Shown in pieces: positions 1 through 12,900 of a stretch of 64,000 bases of DNA. The translations under genes were made by a program, and so were the position numbers. Each line of letters begins with the position of its first letter. Within the stretch, counting starts at the first letter, position 1. This DNA comes from Earliella scabrosa (taxonomy: Eukaryota; Basidiomycota; Agaricomycetes; Polyporales; Polyporaceae), in NCBI GenBank assembly GCA_022605405.1, contig JABYQQ010000017.1, positions 806,001-870,000 on the forward strand, given 5' to 3'. The notes beneath the pieces are model-generated. The model had not been told where the DNA came from. It saw only the letters and a list, made by a program, of their open reading frames with translations, and did not search any database.

Positions 1-3000
1 TGGCTCAGTATGCTGTGGTCGTCGGTGCGTGGGTCGCGCGAGGTCGGAGGTTGCGCTTTGTGCCCAAGCGAGAAAAGAGACGCTGCGGTAGGTGTCACTC
101 GTGCGAGGACAAGCATCATGCATCGTGACATATTGCGTCAGCGTGGCTGCTAATTCATGCGTCGTTGGTGTGGTCGGTTGATCGTCTAAATTTTCTGTTT
201 TGCTTGGAAGCGCTGAGTCGAGGGTTCGACTCCCGATCATCGCACCCTCGCGCCCCATTGACGCGGATACATCCGCGAGACGATCAAACAGTCTTGCGGA
301 TGTATCCGCTTCACTGAGAACCTACCGCGCGAATGCCATGACATTATATATCTGTGATAGACTTCATGATATTAGCTACCGGGTACTCGACAGTCCCTCG
401 CGCGGGTCGCCCCCACCCCGACACTCAAGTGTAGATGTGTGTGGATGGAGCAAGTTCCCAGTGTGCCTCCGATCTCGAATCCGACTTGATGCGGACATGG
501 CATAGTAAGAGCACCCAACGTACTGCCTCAGCCGGGACGACGCTCCCGAGGTTAAACCATACGATTCCTTTCCAGAGCACGATGCTGAGACATGGCACCG
601 GTCAGGCATCACACGATGCGCGTGTCAGCGAAACGGAGTACCTCGGGACGCGACAAGGGATGAGATGCACGTACCAGTCGTCAAGTTCCCACCCAACTCC
701 AATGGTCGCACCGTCCGTGGAGATGCTCTTGAGAAGCTATGCACGCGACAGTCCAATCAGTCCCGCTCCAATTGAAGCGTAGCACGCCCGGATCACAAAG
801 CGAGAACTCAACCATGTCGCTCGACGGTGCCTCGCTGCAGGGCCCTCCGACGTCGTAGCGGACCACCTGAAAGACGCGCTGCATGTTCTGGCGCCGGGGG
901 AGGGGGCCGTGCTCTGGGTCGTACCATGGCGGCGGGCAGGCAGCGCGAGCTGAACCCAGGCGAGAGTAGCGATAAATGGTAGTCGTTCAGGCCAGAGGTG
1001 CTTGGGGCGTTTAAGTGATGCCATCGCTGGTGAATTCCGACGTTATCATCAGTGGTACGACAGATGGAAAGACGACGTCGACGACGGTTGACTCGATAGA
1101 GGCACTTACGCAACCCGAGAAGGCATGCGTCCACGGGGGGGGGGGGGCGATCGGAGTTGGCAAGAGCGTGAAATGCTCCTGGTAGAGTGCTAGTAAGCGT
1201 AGATGCGCTCCGATACCTAGCGAGGAACGCAGGTGGGAACAGGAGAGATGTTGTAAGACATGGTCTGCCAAAGCGAGAGCGCTGTACGGTCGAGCGTCTT
1301 GGGAGACACCGCTTGTGGATCCGCCAATTGATTGTGCGGTTAGGCTGTCAACAACTCCGGGAGAGACGCATTCCCTGCCACACCGGGTAGTAGTCAATCA
1401 ACCTGGCAAGGGTTCGCACGACCGCATCTTCAGTAACGGCAGGGGGCGCTGGTCAGCTGGATGCCTGATCCGCGTGCTGAGGGAAGAGAGATTGGCGCCA
1501 GTTTGCGTTCGAGTGCGTACTTGCCAGGGGCCCTTGAGTTCTTGAGGGAGAGGTCCCCCAAGCGCGCGCGTCGCCTCAGCGTCCTGGCGGGAGAGGGCTC
1601 GAGCCTCGAGCGATGCGAGCGAAGACAGCCTGATGCGGGGATCAGTGGGGTGTTACACACTAGAAGAGAGTAAGTGCCTACCTAGCCCAGTCTATCACGC
1701 GTACAGCACCATCCTGCGCCCGCTGTGAAGGAGAGGTAGGGTCGCCTATTTTTGACTCATAGTACGCTAGCATCGCACTCACACCTCCCAGCGGCCATGC
1801 CGTATCGATATGCGCTCGTCAGCAACTATGTCAAGTTGTAACTGTGGGTCAATATTCAATGGGCAGCCCCGCCGCGTGGCATCCGGCCCTAATACATGGT
1901 CCTCAAACTGAGCATCGGGATCCTCTCCGTATACGCAAGCCGCTGGATGACGGGCTCCAAACGTCGGCGGCCTCCATGAACCATGGCATCGCCATTGCGC
2001 ATACCCCTAGCGGCAGCGTCGTTAGAATCAGAGTCTAACCGTACACGGCTATGCCTACCTGGCTACAACGATCCGCGTGTGCGTGTATACACGCATTTGA
2101 GGCGGAAGTCCACGAAGGGCACGCTGAGGTTGGCCCCAGGGAAAGGCTTTGACAAACGACGAAAGGCCACAGGGAGTGTCGCCGCCCGCTTTCGCGGAGG
2201 CGTACGACCGAGATCAAGCAGGGGGGGATGCTTGGCGTCGCTCCAGAGCCTAGAGGATGAATGTCCACCTCGCCGAGGCTCTCTATTGACAATTGTCGAA
2301 GAGAGCGAGCTGACTGAGATCGACGAAGGACGAAGGATAGGCCCGACAGGTATGCTCAGTCAAAGCTCGTGATTTGCGTTGGACTGGAGCTTACGAGATG
2401 AATACATTTGGCAACAACGGCGACGAGGTCGGCCTGAGCGGATGTACAGTATTTCAGTCGGCGAGGGATCCTCGATGACGAGGTCGGTGAGTGGTGCCGT
2501 GTGAAGAGCCTGTATATGTGTAAATCCAGGAAGGAAGCCCGGGGACTTGACCTTCAATGAGTGCCTTCATGCATGAGCCGGCGTGAAGGCACTGTAGCAG
2601 AACAGACGTCAGTGACCGAAGAACCAACCGAATAAGCCTGAGCTCGGAGTAGCCTGCATGGACGCACCTCGGCCGCTTGATTGGTGGAGGACTCAACGGT
2701 TTGAGTGGCTGATGGATGCAGTGCAAGCGGTTCAAACCGCTTGGCGTCGGGCGCTCGCTTGGTATCACTTGTCGCATCAGCGTCTGGCATCGGCGGATCG
2801 GGCCGTCAGCATATCATACCAAGGCGGAGCAAGTCATACCGACCATACCGCACCACATACCAGCGATTCATACCGACGGCGCAGCATCTCATACCACCGG
2901 ATACGAGATCATGTGTAGTGTGATGCTGAGGCGGTGCCACCCCTGTACAGACGCAGTACAGGAAACGGAGCAGTTCATACCGCCGACCTGTGGCTCTCTG

Positions 3001-4400
3001 CGCTGCTCATCAGCATGTTGTACCACCCGCAGCACGAGGCGTCGTGCTGAGGAGTCCGGATCTGCGACTTCGAGGCTCTACTGTCCACGAGGGATGGATG
3101 TAAGACACTTCTTACTTGTTTGTCATCGTACTCCATGGGCTACAGTACACTGACCAGGCGTACTGTAGGGGTGAGATACCGTACTATGTATGGCTCGTTC
3201 ACAACGCGTTTGCATCTCCATCTCACGCGCCTACCTCATGGCGCGTATCAGCGCGCGTGTGATGTTCCCGACCTCCTCCTTCGCCCAAATCAATGGTATC
3301 CGCAGTTGGCCTAATAGGCGGAGCGGTTCAAACCACCGAACTGAGGTCCCTCTTCACGTCGCGCCGCCGCCAGAGTCCAGAACATGTTGGGGGTCTCAGT
3401 GTGAGCGTATGTGTCCCTCCCGCCGACAAACGGCCGACCGCCGTGCCGACGCATGCCGGGCGCCTCACTGGCTTACCTCAGCCGTGTCGATAATTGCGAG
3501 CGAAGCGAGCATACATTGGCTAGGGGGGGTGCTCCAGGCAACAAACAAGTACAAAGCAACGCGAGAACCCAAATCGGGACAGGTCGCCCAACGTTCCTCG
3601 CATAGTTCATTCATATGTCCTCGTATTGACATAAATTTTCACAGACGTATTTGTATATGCTTTAGCAACATACATGGAAGTTTTTGTGCGAAATGAAGGC
3701 CGTATGCACGAGTTACGCATTTTTGATTCGAAGCGCCCATGTACCCCCACAATTCCAACATCCCGTTTCATCACTTCTGTTCATTCTAATCCTCCATACA
3801 GATGTTCTATCACTCAGAATGAACTGGTTACTCGATGTGCCAGTCTCAGATAGGCATTGGAGAGCAGCATACGGCGCGTTCCTATCCGACAGGCCACCGG
3901 CACCTAACCACGCGGTTTGAAGAAGAGGACTTCAACAACATCGCTGCGGCCATAACCGCGACGTGACCGCGTGTCGCGACGCGTTCCGTATTCCAGACCA
4001 CCGTACCACAATTCTCGCCTGGCCATGCTTCCTCCGAACCACCTCTATCTAACAAACAACCCCCATCTAACTCCTGCCGACCGGATGCCAATGGATCTGA
4101 TATCATGCCGAGGCCTCCCGTCCTCAGCACTCTACAGCACCCAAACCTCCAGGACGTTTGCGGAGCTCTCCAGGGTGAAGAGCCTCGATATCCTCTGTTA
4201 GCAGACATCAGGAAAAACCCCCCTACCTGATTAGCAGAGATTCTGAAGAATTGTGTCAAAGTCGCTGCAGATTGGCAACTGTGTTGCAATTGGAAAAATC
4301 GTTTAGGGGGCCTGAATAATTTTGAGGATTATACAAATTTGAAGGAATTGCGAACAGATTGGTAGGATATTGGTCACAACTTCGCACTCATTCAGCTACA
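1..4400. other. gene-poor stretch, no supported gene
   Basis: Open frames here are short, overlap on both strands, mostly lack ATG starts and show no family motif or coherent splice pattern. Visible structure is limited to a run of about 13 G near 1135-1147 and recurring CATACC words at about 2810-2985. A B-box-like GGTTCGACTCC lies near 223-233 but the rest of the tRNA fold is not supported. I see nothing else that can be named. Confidence 0.6.
2807..2985 (+). repeat. dispersed short CATACC-word cluster
   Basis: The word CATACC (usually TCATACC or CCATACC) recurs about seven times at irregular spacing of roughly 10-20 bases, with a late copy near 2973. It is not a clean tandem array. It could be a decayed minisatellite or chance enrichment. 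Confidence 0.4.
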
Positions 4401-4499
4401 CATTGCACAGAACTAGTGGTGGAAATGATAAGACTCATATTCATTATGACGTCTGTCTACAGTGTACATGGGTTCAAGTACTACAACTACTGGAGGCAC

Positions 4500-5170
4500 A
4501 GAAGCAACACAAGACCTGACCGAGAATAGACCCGCCAGACGATGGAGAGGAGGATAGGAGGACAGACAGGACAGACAAGGAGGCAAGCGGGATGAGCCAA
4601 GCACAGATGCGAGCGCAGGCGGAGACGGACGCACGGGCGGAGACGAGAGCACATGCAGAGAGAGAACACAAGACGAGAGCGCAAGCAAGGAACTAGAGAG
4701 CAGAGAGAAGGCGGTGTCGAACGAGAGTGGTGACGAACGAGAGCGGCAAAGCGCAAGGGCGGTGACGAGCAAGGGCGGCCACACAAGGAGGCAGAAAGAG
4801 CGAGAGGGCGGACAGGGTGGGCCCAAGGACGGCAGGTAAGCGGAAGGGCGGAAGCAGCGCAGACAAGGTGGGCGGAGAAGGTCAGCAAGGGGCGGAGAGG
4901 AGCACAGACGGTCTCGACACCGGCAAGGACAATGTTGAATGCGCGATGCTGTCGTCTGTGGTCGCGGCTCCGTCCGTGATCCGTCCGCGGAAATGTTGAG
5001 AGGCGCTGATACGCACGGAGGGACAGACGAGACGGTGAAGAGGATGGAGAGTGCAAACGAACAAGACGGGCGCGCCGCGCGCGTACGGGTTGGTGAGGAG
5101 GTTGACGAGGGGCGCGGGCTGAGTGAGTGCGGAGGCATGGGACCGAGAGCGTGAGGAGGGAGTATTGATG
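4500..5170 (+). repeat. purine-rich (GA/GGA) strand-asymmetric tract
   Basis: The + strand is strongly enriched in G and A for more than 600 bases, with recurring GAGAG, GGACAGAC and GAGCAAGGGCGG words. Long frames on the opposite strand (for example about 4413-5246) are a by-product of pyrimidine-rich composition and translate to Ser/Pro/Leu/Arg low complexity, so no gene is called. Confidence 0.6.
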
Positions 5171-6230
5171 CTGGGGTAACGGTTGCCCGCGGCTGTAGGT
5201 TGTGCGTCACGGTGTGAGGAACCACGGTCGATCGCGATATGGACATGGCAAGAAGGCAGAGGATGGGGGCGAAGGAGACGGGTGGAGAGGAGCGAAAGGG
5301 CGGACACAGATGGGCGAGGATAAGTGTGGCGACATGACAGCCAACTAATGCGTGCTGAGGGCTACGACAGGCAAAAGGGGCTGCAATGAAGAGACTTGAA
5401 GCAGGACGGGGATGGGTCTCTTGGTAGGTGGGTGCGGATAGGGAACGTACATCGTACCAGGCTAGATAGGATGGCGACCGAGGCGGCTTCGGGTAGGCAA
5501 AGATGGGGCGGACGAGGGTTGAACGTTGAATCTTGATGGAACGACGAGAGAGAGAAGTACTGACTAGTGAGGTGAGGGAGGGTGAGGGTGAAGAAGAACT
5601 TGAACGAAGAACAACGGAGGGATGATGACGTGGCAGGATTCAAACTCCGCCCGCATGTGTCCGAGGCTTAAGCGCCAGTTGCAACTGTTGCAACGGCCGA
5701 GGCGCCCGCCGTCCATGCTGTCTCGGGCAGCGATTGTGGCAGTAAGAAATGTGTAAGTCAGTTCATGCTTGGGGGGCATTATATGTGATCATAATGATGA
5801 GAGATCCGCCTCCAAACCGTACCGAATGCGCCCCGATTGTTGACATTGTGTGCAATTTGATGAATTCACACATATTGGCGTGGGAGGTTTTTCCTGATGG
5901 ACAAGTTGCCAGATTGCGGTCGCGCCGGCCGTTCGGAAGCTGAGTGGATAGACTCTACAGTACCGTGTACAAGGTCTAGCAGTCACCGTAGATATCCGAC
6001 CGGCCAGTGACAATGTCACCCATCGAACACGAGTGTCCCTGCTCTCGGGTTGCGTAGCGAGCTGACTGTCCCTGACCGATCGCTAGTCTTATCTTATCTC
6101 TCACGAAAACCTCACCTACCAGTCTGCTGCCAGTGCGCGCAAACATTGCAACTCCGAGCCCTACCTCCACATTGTTATGTCGCGAATCTATGCTGTATCC
6201 ATTCCCTCGCGTGCTCCGGCGACTATCCAC

Positions 6231-6730
6231 AACGAGCGAATAGAATCGACAAACGAGACGAGGCGAAGAGGAACCTCCGAAAACGGGAGAAGCGAAGAAA
6301 AGCTTCAGCCAGACTGGCAGGCGAGTACTTACTCGAGTCACCATCCAGACTCTCGGGATCGCTCGCAACAAGCAGCAAGGCTGCAGGCAAAGAGAGAGAG
6401 ATTCCAGACGGACGGACGAACGGTGCTAGTACTACATTGGGAACATTCGAGTCTCGCGTGCGTCGCAAAGCATCATCATAGTGTATATCATACTCAACAA
6501 GAAACGACGTCGACGAGCTAGAGAGAGAATCGAGAGAGAGGGAAACGGAAAACGGCAAACGGAACATGATCTGGGACTACGGCGGGAAACGGAGCGGAGC
6601 AAGACGAATAATAGGGCGAGAGTAGAGCGAGATAGAGAAGAGAAGAGGAGAGGAGAGTGCAAAGGAAACATTAACGCAGCCGCGTCGAAGACGACGTCAA
6701 CCGCGAGCGAAAAAAGTATGGTAAGTAAGT
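6231..6730 (+). repeat. second purine-rich tract
   Basis: About 500 bases of + strand rich in GAGA, GAAGA and CGGGAAACGGAG words, similar in character to the tract at 4.5-5.2 kb. Both strands carry open frames, but these are only charged low-complexity (Arg/Glu on +, Ser/Leu on -). Not annotated as coding. Confidence 0.55.
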
Positions 6731-6764
6731 GAAAGGAAAGCCTGCACCTCAGCTCCGTCCCCGG

Positions 6765-6925
6765 GATCCGTGTCGGTATCGGTATCGGTATGTATCGTAT
6801 GCGTATGCGTATGTATGTGCACATGAAGGGCGTATCGTATGGGGTCCGTCCGCATCATGACATATCAGAGAGCATGGTGTACGTATGTATATGCATATGT
6901 GTATGCGTATGCGCATGCATCATAT
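6765..6925 (+). repeat. GGTATC / GTATGC microsatellite pair
   Basis: GGTATC is repeated about three times near 6773-6790 and grades into GTATGC repeats. After a 50-base gap a second GTATGTATATGCATATG / GTATGCGTATGCGCATG tract follows near 6880-6920. It lies about 160 bp beyond the stop codon of the zinc-finger gene. Confidence 0.7.
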
Positions 6926-7083
6926 TCGCGCGCCCCCAGGCAGCGCACGGGGAGCGTTCTTCGGGGGGAGGAACTGCGTCGACAATGTCCGCATCCGAGG
7001 CATTCCCCCACCTCTCATCCACGGCAGCTCGCGCACCAAGCGGCTTCCGACTCCCTCTATCCCGAGCCTCGACTCACCTCAGC

Positions 7084-9938
7084 TCAGCTCAAAGTCGGAG
7101 CCGCCAAACTCGCCGGCCGCGCCCCCTCCACGATCGTCATCCTCGAACTCGGATGCTCCTCCTCTTCCTCCTCCTCCGCGATCCCCTCCTCCCCCTCCTC
7201 GTCCTCCTCGTCGTGATCCCACCCAGCGGGCCCCAGCAGCGCGCGCTTCGCGTTCTCAGGGCCTAGGGTCTGCGAGGCGATCCGCTTGAACGACGGCCGG
7301 TACGTCGGCGCCGACAAGTAGGCGCCGCCCGCCTGAGCTTGGGAGTCCGCAGCGGAAGCCCCATGTTCGCTCCCAAACGCGTGCGCAAGCGAGGAGCTCG
7401 CCTGGCTCACAGTCGTGTTCGCCGTGCTCGTCTCCGAGGGCGCAGACATGCCCGACCCAGCACTGTCGTTCGTCGCCGACGTGCCCGCGCTCGAGCTCGA
7501 CCCAGGGCGGTTCAGCAGCTCCGCGATCTTGCTCCCGCCTCCGACGTTCGACGACACGTTGGCGGGGAATGAGGAGTGGGGTACGACCGGGCTCATGCTC
7601 TTGCTCTTCATCGCCGCAGGGTTCGGCGGCACGCCCCCCGTCGAGGGGTTAGCCAGCGAGCCCTTGCGTTTCGGAATGAGGTTAAGGTTCATCGGCGCCT
7701 TCCGGGCGAGCACGGCCTGTTCGTAGCTCTTCAGGTCTTCCGCGTCGTGCAGCGTCGTCCGGACGGTCGAGTTGTATCCTCCAGCTGGCTGCTGTGCTTG
7801 CTGCGACTGCGACGGGTGCGGGTGCGAGTCATAGTGGTCGCCCGTCGACGGCCGCGCGAACGAGCTGCCGTACCGCTCGTCCGTGAACAGCGGAGGGGTC
7901 TTCATGCTGGGCAAACTCGCCACGCGCGAATGCCTCCGCGTCGGACTCGGCCGCCCTGCCAGGCTTCCCGTGAGACCGCTCCCGAGCTGCGCACCTGGGC
8001 CCGTAGGCGTCTGGAGAGGGAACATCAAACCACCCGCCGAGTTTGGGCCCGTCAACGGCGTCTTGAGATACATCTTCCAGAAGTCGCGCATGTCCTTGTT
8101 CTCGCCTTCCCGACCTCCCGCGCTCTTCAGCTGCGCGATGAGATCCTGGGTGGGCGTCGCGAGCAGACCCCCAGGACCCGTCAGGTTGCCTGGCGTGAAG
8201 CCCGAGGGAGTGAGGCCGGAGAAGAAGGGCTGACCGTCGCTGGCGAGCCCCGCGATGACGTTGGGGTCGTCGAGGCTCATGAGCCCGAACGCTGATGAGA
8301 AGCCTCCTTCACCCTCATGCGGGTGCGTCTGACCCTGCCCATCCGTCGGATACCGCTGGTCGAAGGCCTCCTTATCGGACCGGGTACGGAAGTTGTTGAG
8401 CCCGGGGAGAGGCAGGTGGACTGCGCTAGAGCTCGCGCTGCTCGGAATAGAATGGCTGGGGCCAGTGCTGGTGCTGCCTGCGTCACTCCCGAAGTCGCCC
8501 TCGGAGCTGCTCACGTCGTCCGAACGAGAGTGTTGGTGGTGGGGCGGATGGTGCGTGTACAATGACGTAGCCGGGGGCAATGTCGCGTGTTGATATGTCG
8601 CAGTGGATCCGGCGCCTGGGTCGAATGACGATGATGTTACGGTCGTCGGCGGGTGCGTTTGAAGGGAGGGCTCGCCGCCGGCAGCACCCGCCGCAGAGAA
8701 AGATGGGACCGTGGGGTGACTCTGACTGCGTGGGCCGTACGGCGCCTCAAAATCCTTCGTCTGTGTTTGCTGATACTGACGCCCATCCCACTGAGGGGCA
8801 GGAAGGGTGAACCGGTCGTACTGACCGTCTTGTACACCGGCTGCGGCAGCATAGAGCCCAGGCAATGCGGCGCTCGTGTCAGCTGTGGGTGCAGGCTGTG
8901 CGAGAGCGAGCGCACCGTTTGGCATGACGCCGGCACGAGTGAGGAGATCCGCCTGCGCACGCATCCGCGCCATGGCATCAGGGTTCTCGATCGCTTCGCG
9001 ATGATGAGCTTGCAATAGCCCAGGCATAGGGCTCTCCGAAGGGGCAAGGGCAGAGGCGAGTGGGGGTAGAGAGGTGTAATCATGGGGATAGACGGCGGCG
9101 GTATGGGGAAGGGCGTACTGCTGCGCGGGGGCATACAACGAGGACAAGTTCATCGTACCTGGAGCCGGTGCGAGCAAGAACTCATCGGGTAGTCGTGCGC
9201 CTCCGAGGGTAAGAGGGTGGCGGCCAATGCCCGCGGGAGGGAGAGTTGGAGGAACGGGGTGACCAGGACCAGCAGGTGCGGTTTGACGATGGAACTTGAC
9301 GTAGGTGCATCGACATTTACGTTGGACGCACTTTGCTGAACGCCGACAACGAGGGTGGGGTGAGTGAGGGCAGGATACGAGGAAGAGGACGGGCAGACGT
9401 ACAACACGGGTTCGCTCCATCACATGGCAGACTCGAAGTCACACACTGATCACAGGCTTGCTTGGAGGTCGTTGCTCGCGATGCGGCGGCTGTACCTTTC
9501 CGTCGTGAGGGCACGGTGGTTGTTGGGGGCTTTTCGGAGGCATGGCATTTGTTGATATGTCTTGAGAGGAGGTCGCTGTTTGAGAGGTGCGAGTTAGAAA
9601 CTAGCCATGCATAAACGCGCTCGAGAAGTAAGCTAAGCACCTTCTAGCGAACTGATCCCCACAGTGCTGGCACTTGTATGGACGGTCTCCGGTGTCTAGA
9701 AGCAGAAGGGCGGTAAGCGACGGCGGGATCGGGGGAGATGGTGGGGCGCGCCCCACTGGGGCGGGGTGGGCGCTGGGAGATGGAGAAGCCACTCACGGGA
9801 ACGCATGTGTCGGGCGACATGTTGGGGCCGGGTAAAGGTGGATTGGCATACTGGACACTGGGGGAGGGAGTGAGCTCGCTGTGGACGACGACGGCGAGGG
9901 GAGCAGGGGACGGGACGGACCTTGTGGTCGCCAGCCAT
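7084..9938 (-). CDS. C2H2 + Zn2Cys6 hybrid zinc-finger transcription factor
   Basis: Likely nuclear DNA-binding regulator. Exons (minus): 9938-9797, 9695-9641, 9575-9403, 9335-7084; phases agree and give about 873 aa. A further 63-nt in-frame GT-AG segment at 9920-9858 probably also splices out, joining MAGDHK directly to CPVCQSTF and leaving about 852 aa. Splicing creates finger 1 (CPVCQSTF...HVARHMRSH), the canonical linker HTGDRPYKC, finger 2 (CQHCGDQFARSDLLSRHINKCH), then a fungal binuclear cluster C-x2-C-x6-C-x5-C-x2-C-x6-C (ACDQC...PCSKC...CRC). The remaining 700 residues are Ser/Pro/Gly/Gln-rich with an acidic C-terminus (DEEDEEGEEG), typical of activation or disordered regions. Both zinc modules lose their register if any of the three main introns is ignored, which supports the model. 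The target genes cannot be told from sequence. Confidence 0.9.
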
Positions 9939-12900
9939 GGCGTCGAGGAGATGGTATGGGAGAGAGTGGGTGTTGGTGGAAGAAAGTTAAGAGCGGGATG
10001 TGTGCTTGGACCGATGATTCCCTACTCAATCCTTGCTTGTCACACATTAATCACCCGTGCGACTCTGACGTCATCTTTCCCAGCCCAATCGTCGCTTTGA
10101 TCCCTCCTCCCTTGACTCTTTCCTCCCGTGCGCTTTGACGCTTTCGACATCCATGCATGCAACAACACCCTTTTCAGGTCACCCAGCTCGAAGCTCCGCG
10201 AACGGGGAGGCGTGGGTGAGGAGGGGCGACGGGCGGGTGGAGATTGCAGGCGTTGTGGAGCGGGCGACGTCATCGCATAATTGCGAGATTGCTTCGGAGA
10301 TCAGTGCGTCACTCCTTCCATATTGGGCCAGTTCTCGCCAATTCTCGCGCTGTCTCGCACGTCCATCCAGAGTTTCAGAGCGCCGTTCTCCGGATCTTCG
10401 TGACTGCTACTTATGTGACACAAGACAAAAGTCTCAACCTTGGTTCGAGCTAAAACTCTGAGCGACTCGGACCATGCTGCAAATTTTGCAGACCCCGGAT
10501 GAGGGTGAATCACGCGTGCTGCGGAGGAAGATACTTATGCGCAGCTGGGAGCCTATTTATGCGTGCACCCCATCTTATGATGCTGTGAAGCCCCCAAACG
10601 ACTTTATGCGCGAGAAGCACTGACGTCTGCATAGCAACCGAGACCGTAGACGGTATCTCGTTTTCCATCAGCCCACTGCAGCCTGCCTAGCACGATCTCT
10701 GGTACGACATCCGCTTCAGTCATCTCCGATCCCTCCCCCAGATCGCCCATACTTGCCGCCTTGTCCGCTCAGCTCGGGCCACACCTGCCCGCCTCCGACG
10801 TAGGCCAGCGCTCGCAAGCACTCGTCCAGCGTCCTCTCAAAGTGGGAAAGCCCGTGTGCGTTCTTCCTCTCCATTCCCGGCCACGACACGCACTGCGCAC
10901 TGGCCTCCGTGGCACACGCCAGGTCCGAATTGGGCGATCCATTTGTGCGTCGTCGACGCCCTCCCTCGCGGTCGCGCGCCCGCATTCCCGCGTAAGTATT
11001 TGTAATGCAGCCGGGGTGCGTGTGCGGGTAGCGTTCGGTATGGACATCCGGGGAAGACGACGAAGCATAGAGTTCGCACCCTCGATATGCGTTGATAGCA
11101 TCAAGATCGCACCGACGCGCCGTGGACGTGCGTCGTGACTTGGTCACGACTCAGTTCCACCTCCTGCGACGGCGATTGGTACATACGGGCTTGCAATGGA
11201 CCGCCGCTCTTCATTGGCTGGAGGCGGGCGATGACTTCATTTGGACGGGCCCACGGTGAGCCTCTAGTGTGCGGTAGATTGTGCGTCCGTATACGGCGCT
11301 GACGCACGCGCCCCCGCCCAGGACACGGAGCGCGCTCGGGGGCGGGCAAACCCCAGGAATATCGATGGGCAGCTGACGCGCTTCGCCGACGGCCGACACT
11401 TCTCCCGAAATTGTCATGACCGCCCATGCGCTGCGCAGCCCGACCGCGATGCGCCCTTCCTTGCGCATTGCACTTCGCGAGAAGTTCCCGCCCACCCTCG
11501 TTCCGAATGACGTGCTTCCCTACGCGGTCATCTGCACCGTTCGAACTTCGTGGTACGCTAGAACTCCCCGTCGACCTGACGACCGCTCGCGTCGCCACCG
11601 CGGTCACCGCTGTCACCCTACGACGCGCGAGGCGGTGAGGGCGTATATCAGCGCATCACGCCCTCTTTGACCGTCGTTTATCCACGCGTCGCGCACTCGT
11701 CCTTCTCCTGACCCTGGTAGGGCGCCCACGTAGCCTGTTGGCGTTCAATATCTCCCCGACTGATCCGCGCCTCTCCCGTCGTCCCGACGCCTGAGACCGG
11801 CGACTGAGCGCCTCCGCGCATTGCGCACTATGTAGATTCTGATCTACACTCATCCTCTGCAGGTCTCGCAGCGCGCAATGCGCCTCCGCGGCGCGGCGCA
11901 TCGACGCGTTGGAATACGATGGATGCAAGACGCGATGACGTACGCTCTTATTCGTCCTCCGAAGGCTGTACGTTCTGCACCCGACCGTCTTCGCACATGT
12001 CCACTCTCACCAACGCACTCCAGTTCTTCTTCTACCCAACCACAGACGAACCTCTCTCACACCCCGAATACAACCCGTTCTCACTGGCTGGTACACCCAG
12101 TCGCAGGCTGGCATGAACTCCCTCTTCGGAGTATCCCGCGCGCCGCCGGATGGTTCATCCGAGTGTCTGATGCTCTCATCCCGCAAAACCTCCGCTCGGT
12201 CAGTTCGGTTCCTATAGACTTATCTCCCGTCAGTTCCAGTATGTCAATTATCCTCCCGCACATCATGGTGGGGTACCCACGGACCACAAACCCCGCCTTA
12301 TCGCTCGAACACTACGGCACCTCTTCCAACAGTCCGACTTGCATCTGCTTGCGCGCACCGGACAGCTTCTCTGTCTTCGCGTGCGCCATGGTCCCGGATT
12401 ATCTCCTATACCTCCGCGGGACGCGTTCCCCGCACCTACCAGGACCTACTCCGTCGGTTTTCCATGCGTCTGCATGCAGCTCAGGCTTCTCAGTCTGCAC
12501 TCCACGTCGTAAACCTCATCATAGAAGCGCACACCGGGGTGGTAGGTTCAGTGCGCGGTGACGAGTCTCGCGCTCCGTGCTGACGGATGGAATTCGAAGC
12601 GCGGCCCTCCGACAAGCTCAAGCGCAAGGTGCGCACCCTCCAAGAACGAGCTCATCGCCATCATATACGCATGCCATCCTCGAGCTTACATACCGCGCTT
12701 CAGCAGTTACGTCCATGTCGCACAGCACTACAGATATCAATCATCATTGTTCAATCCTATCGCGGTGGCTATCCCGTGGCCACATGCATACGGCTCTACG
12801 CATGACGACGTCAACGCGTCCCGCGGCCGTCTCAGACAGTCAGACAATACATATCCGCAAGGCCGTCCACCGCCATCCCACGAGGAATCAGAATACCAGC

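Noticed and set aside
157..255. Possible tRNA gene (B box GGTTCGACTCC, A-box-like TGGTGTGGTCGG)
   Set aside because: The T stem has two mismatches and the acceptor arms pair at only about four of seven positions; no good anticodon arm. At most a decayed tRNA-like relic.
4413..5246. 277-codon minus-strand open frame
   Set aside because: It is the pyrimidine complement of a GA-rich tract; translation is Ser/Pro/Leu/Arg low complexity, with competing frames equally open.
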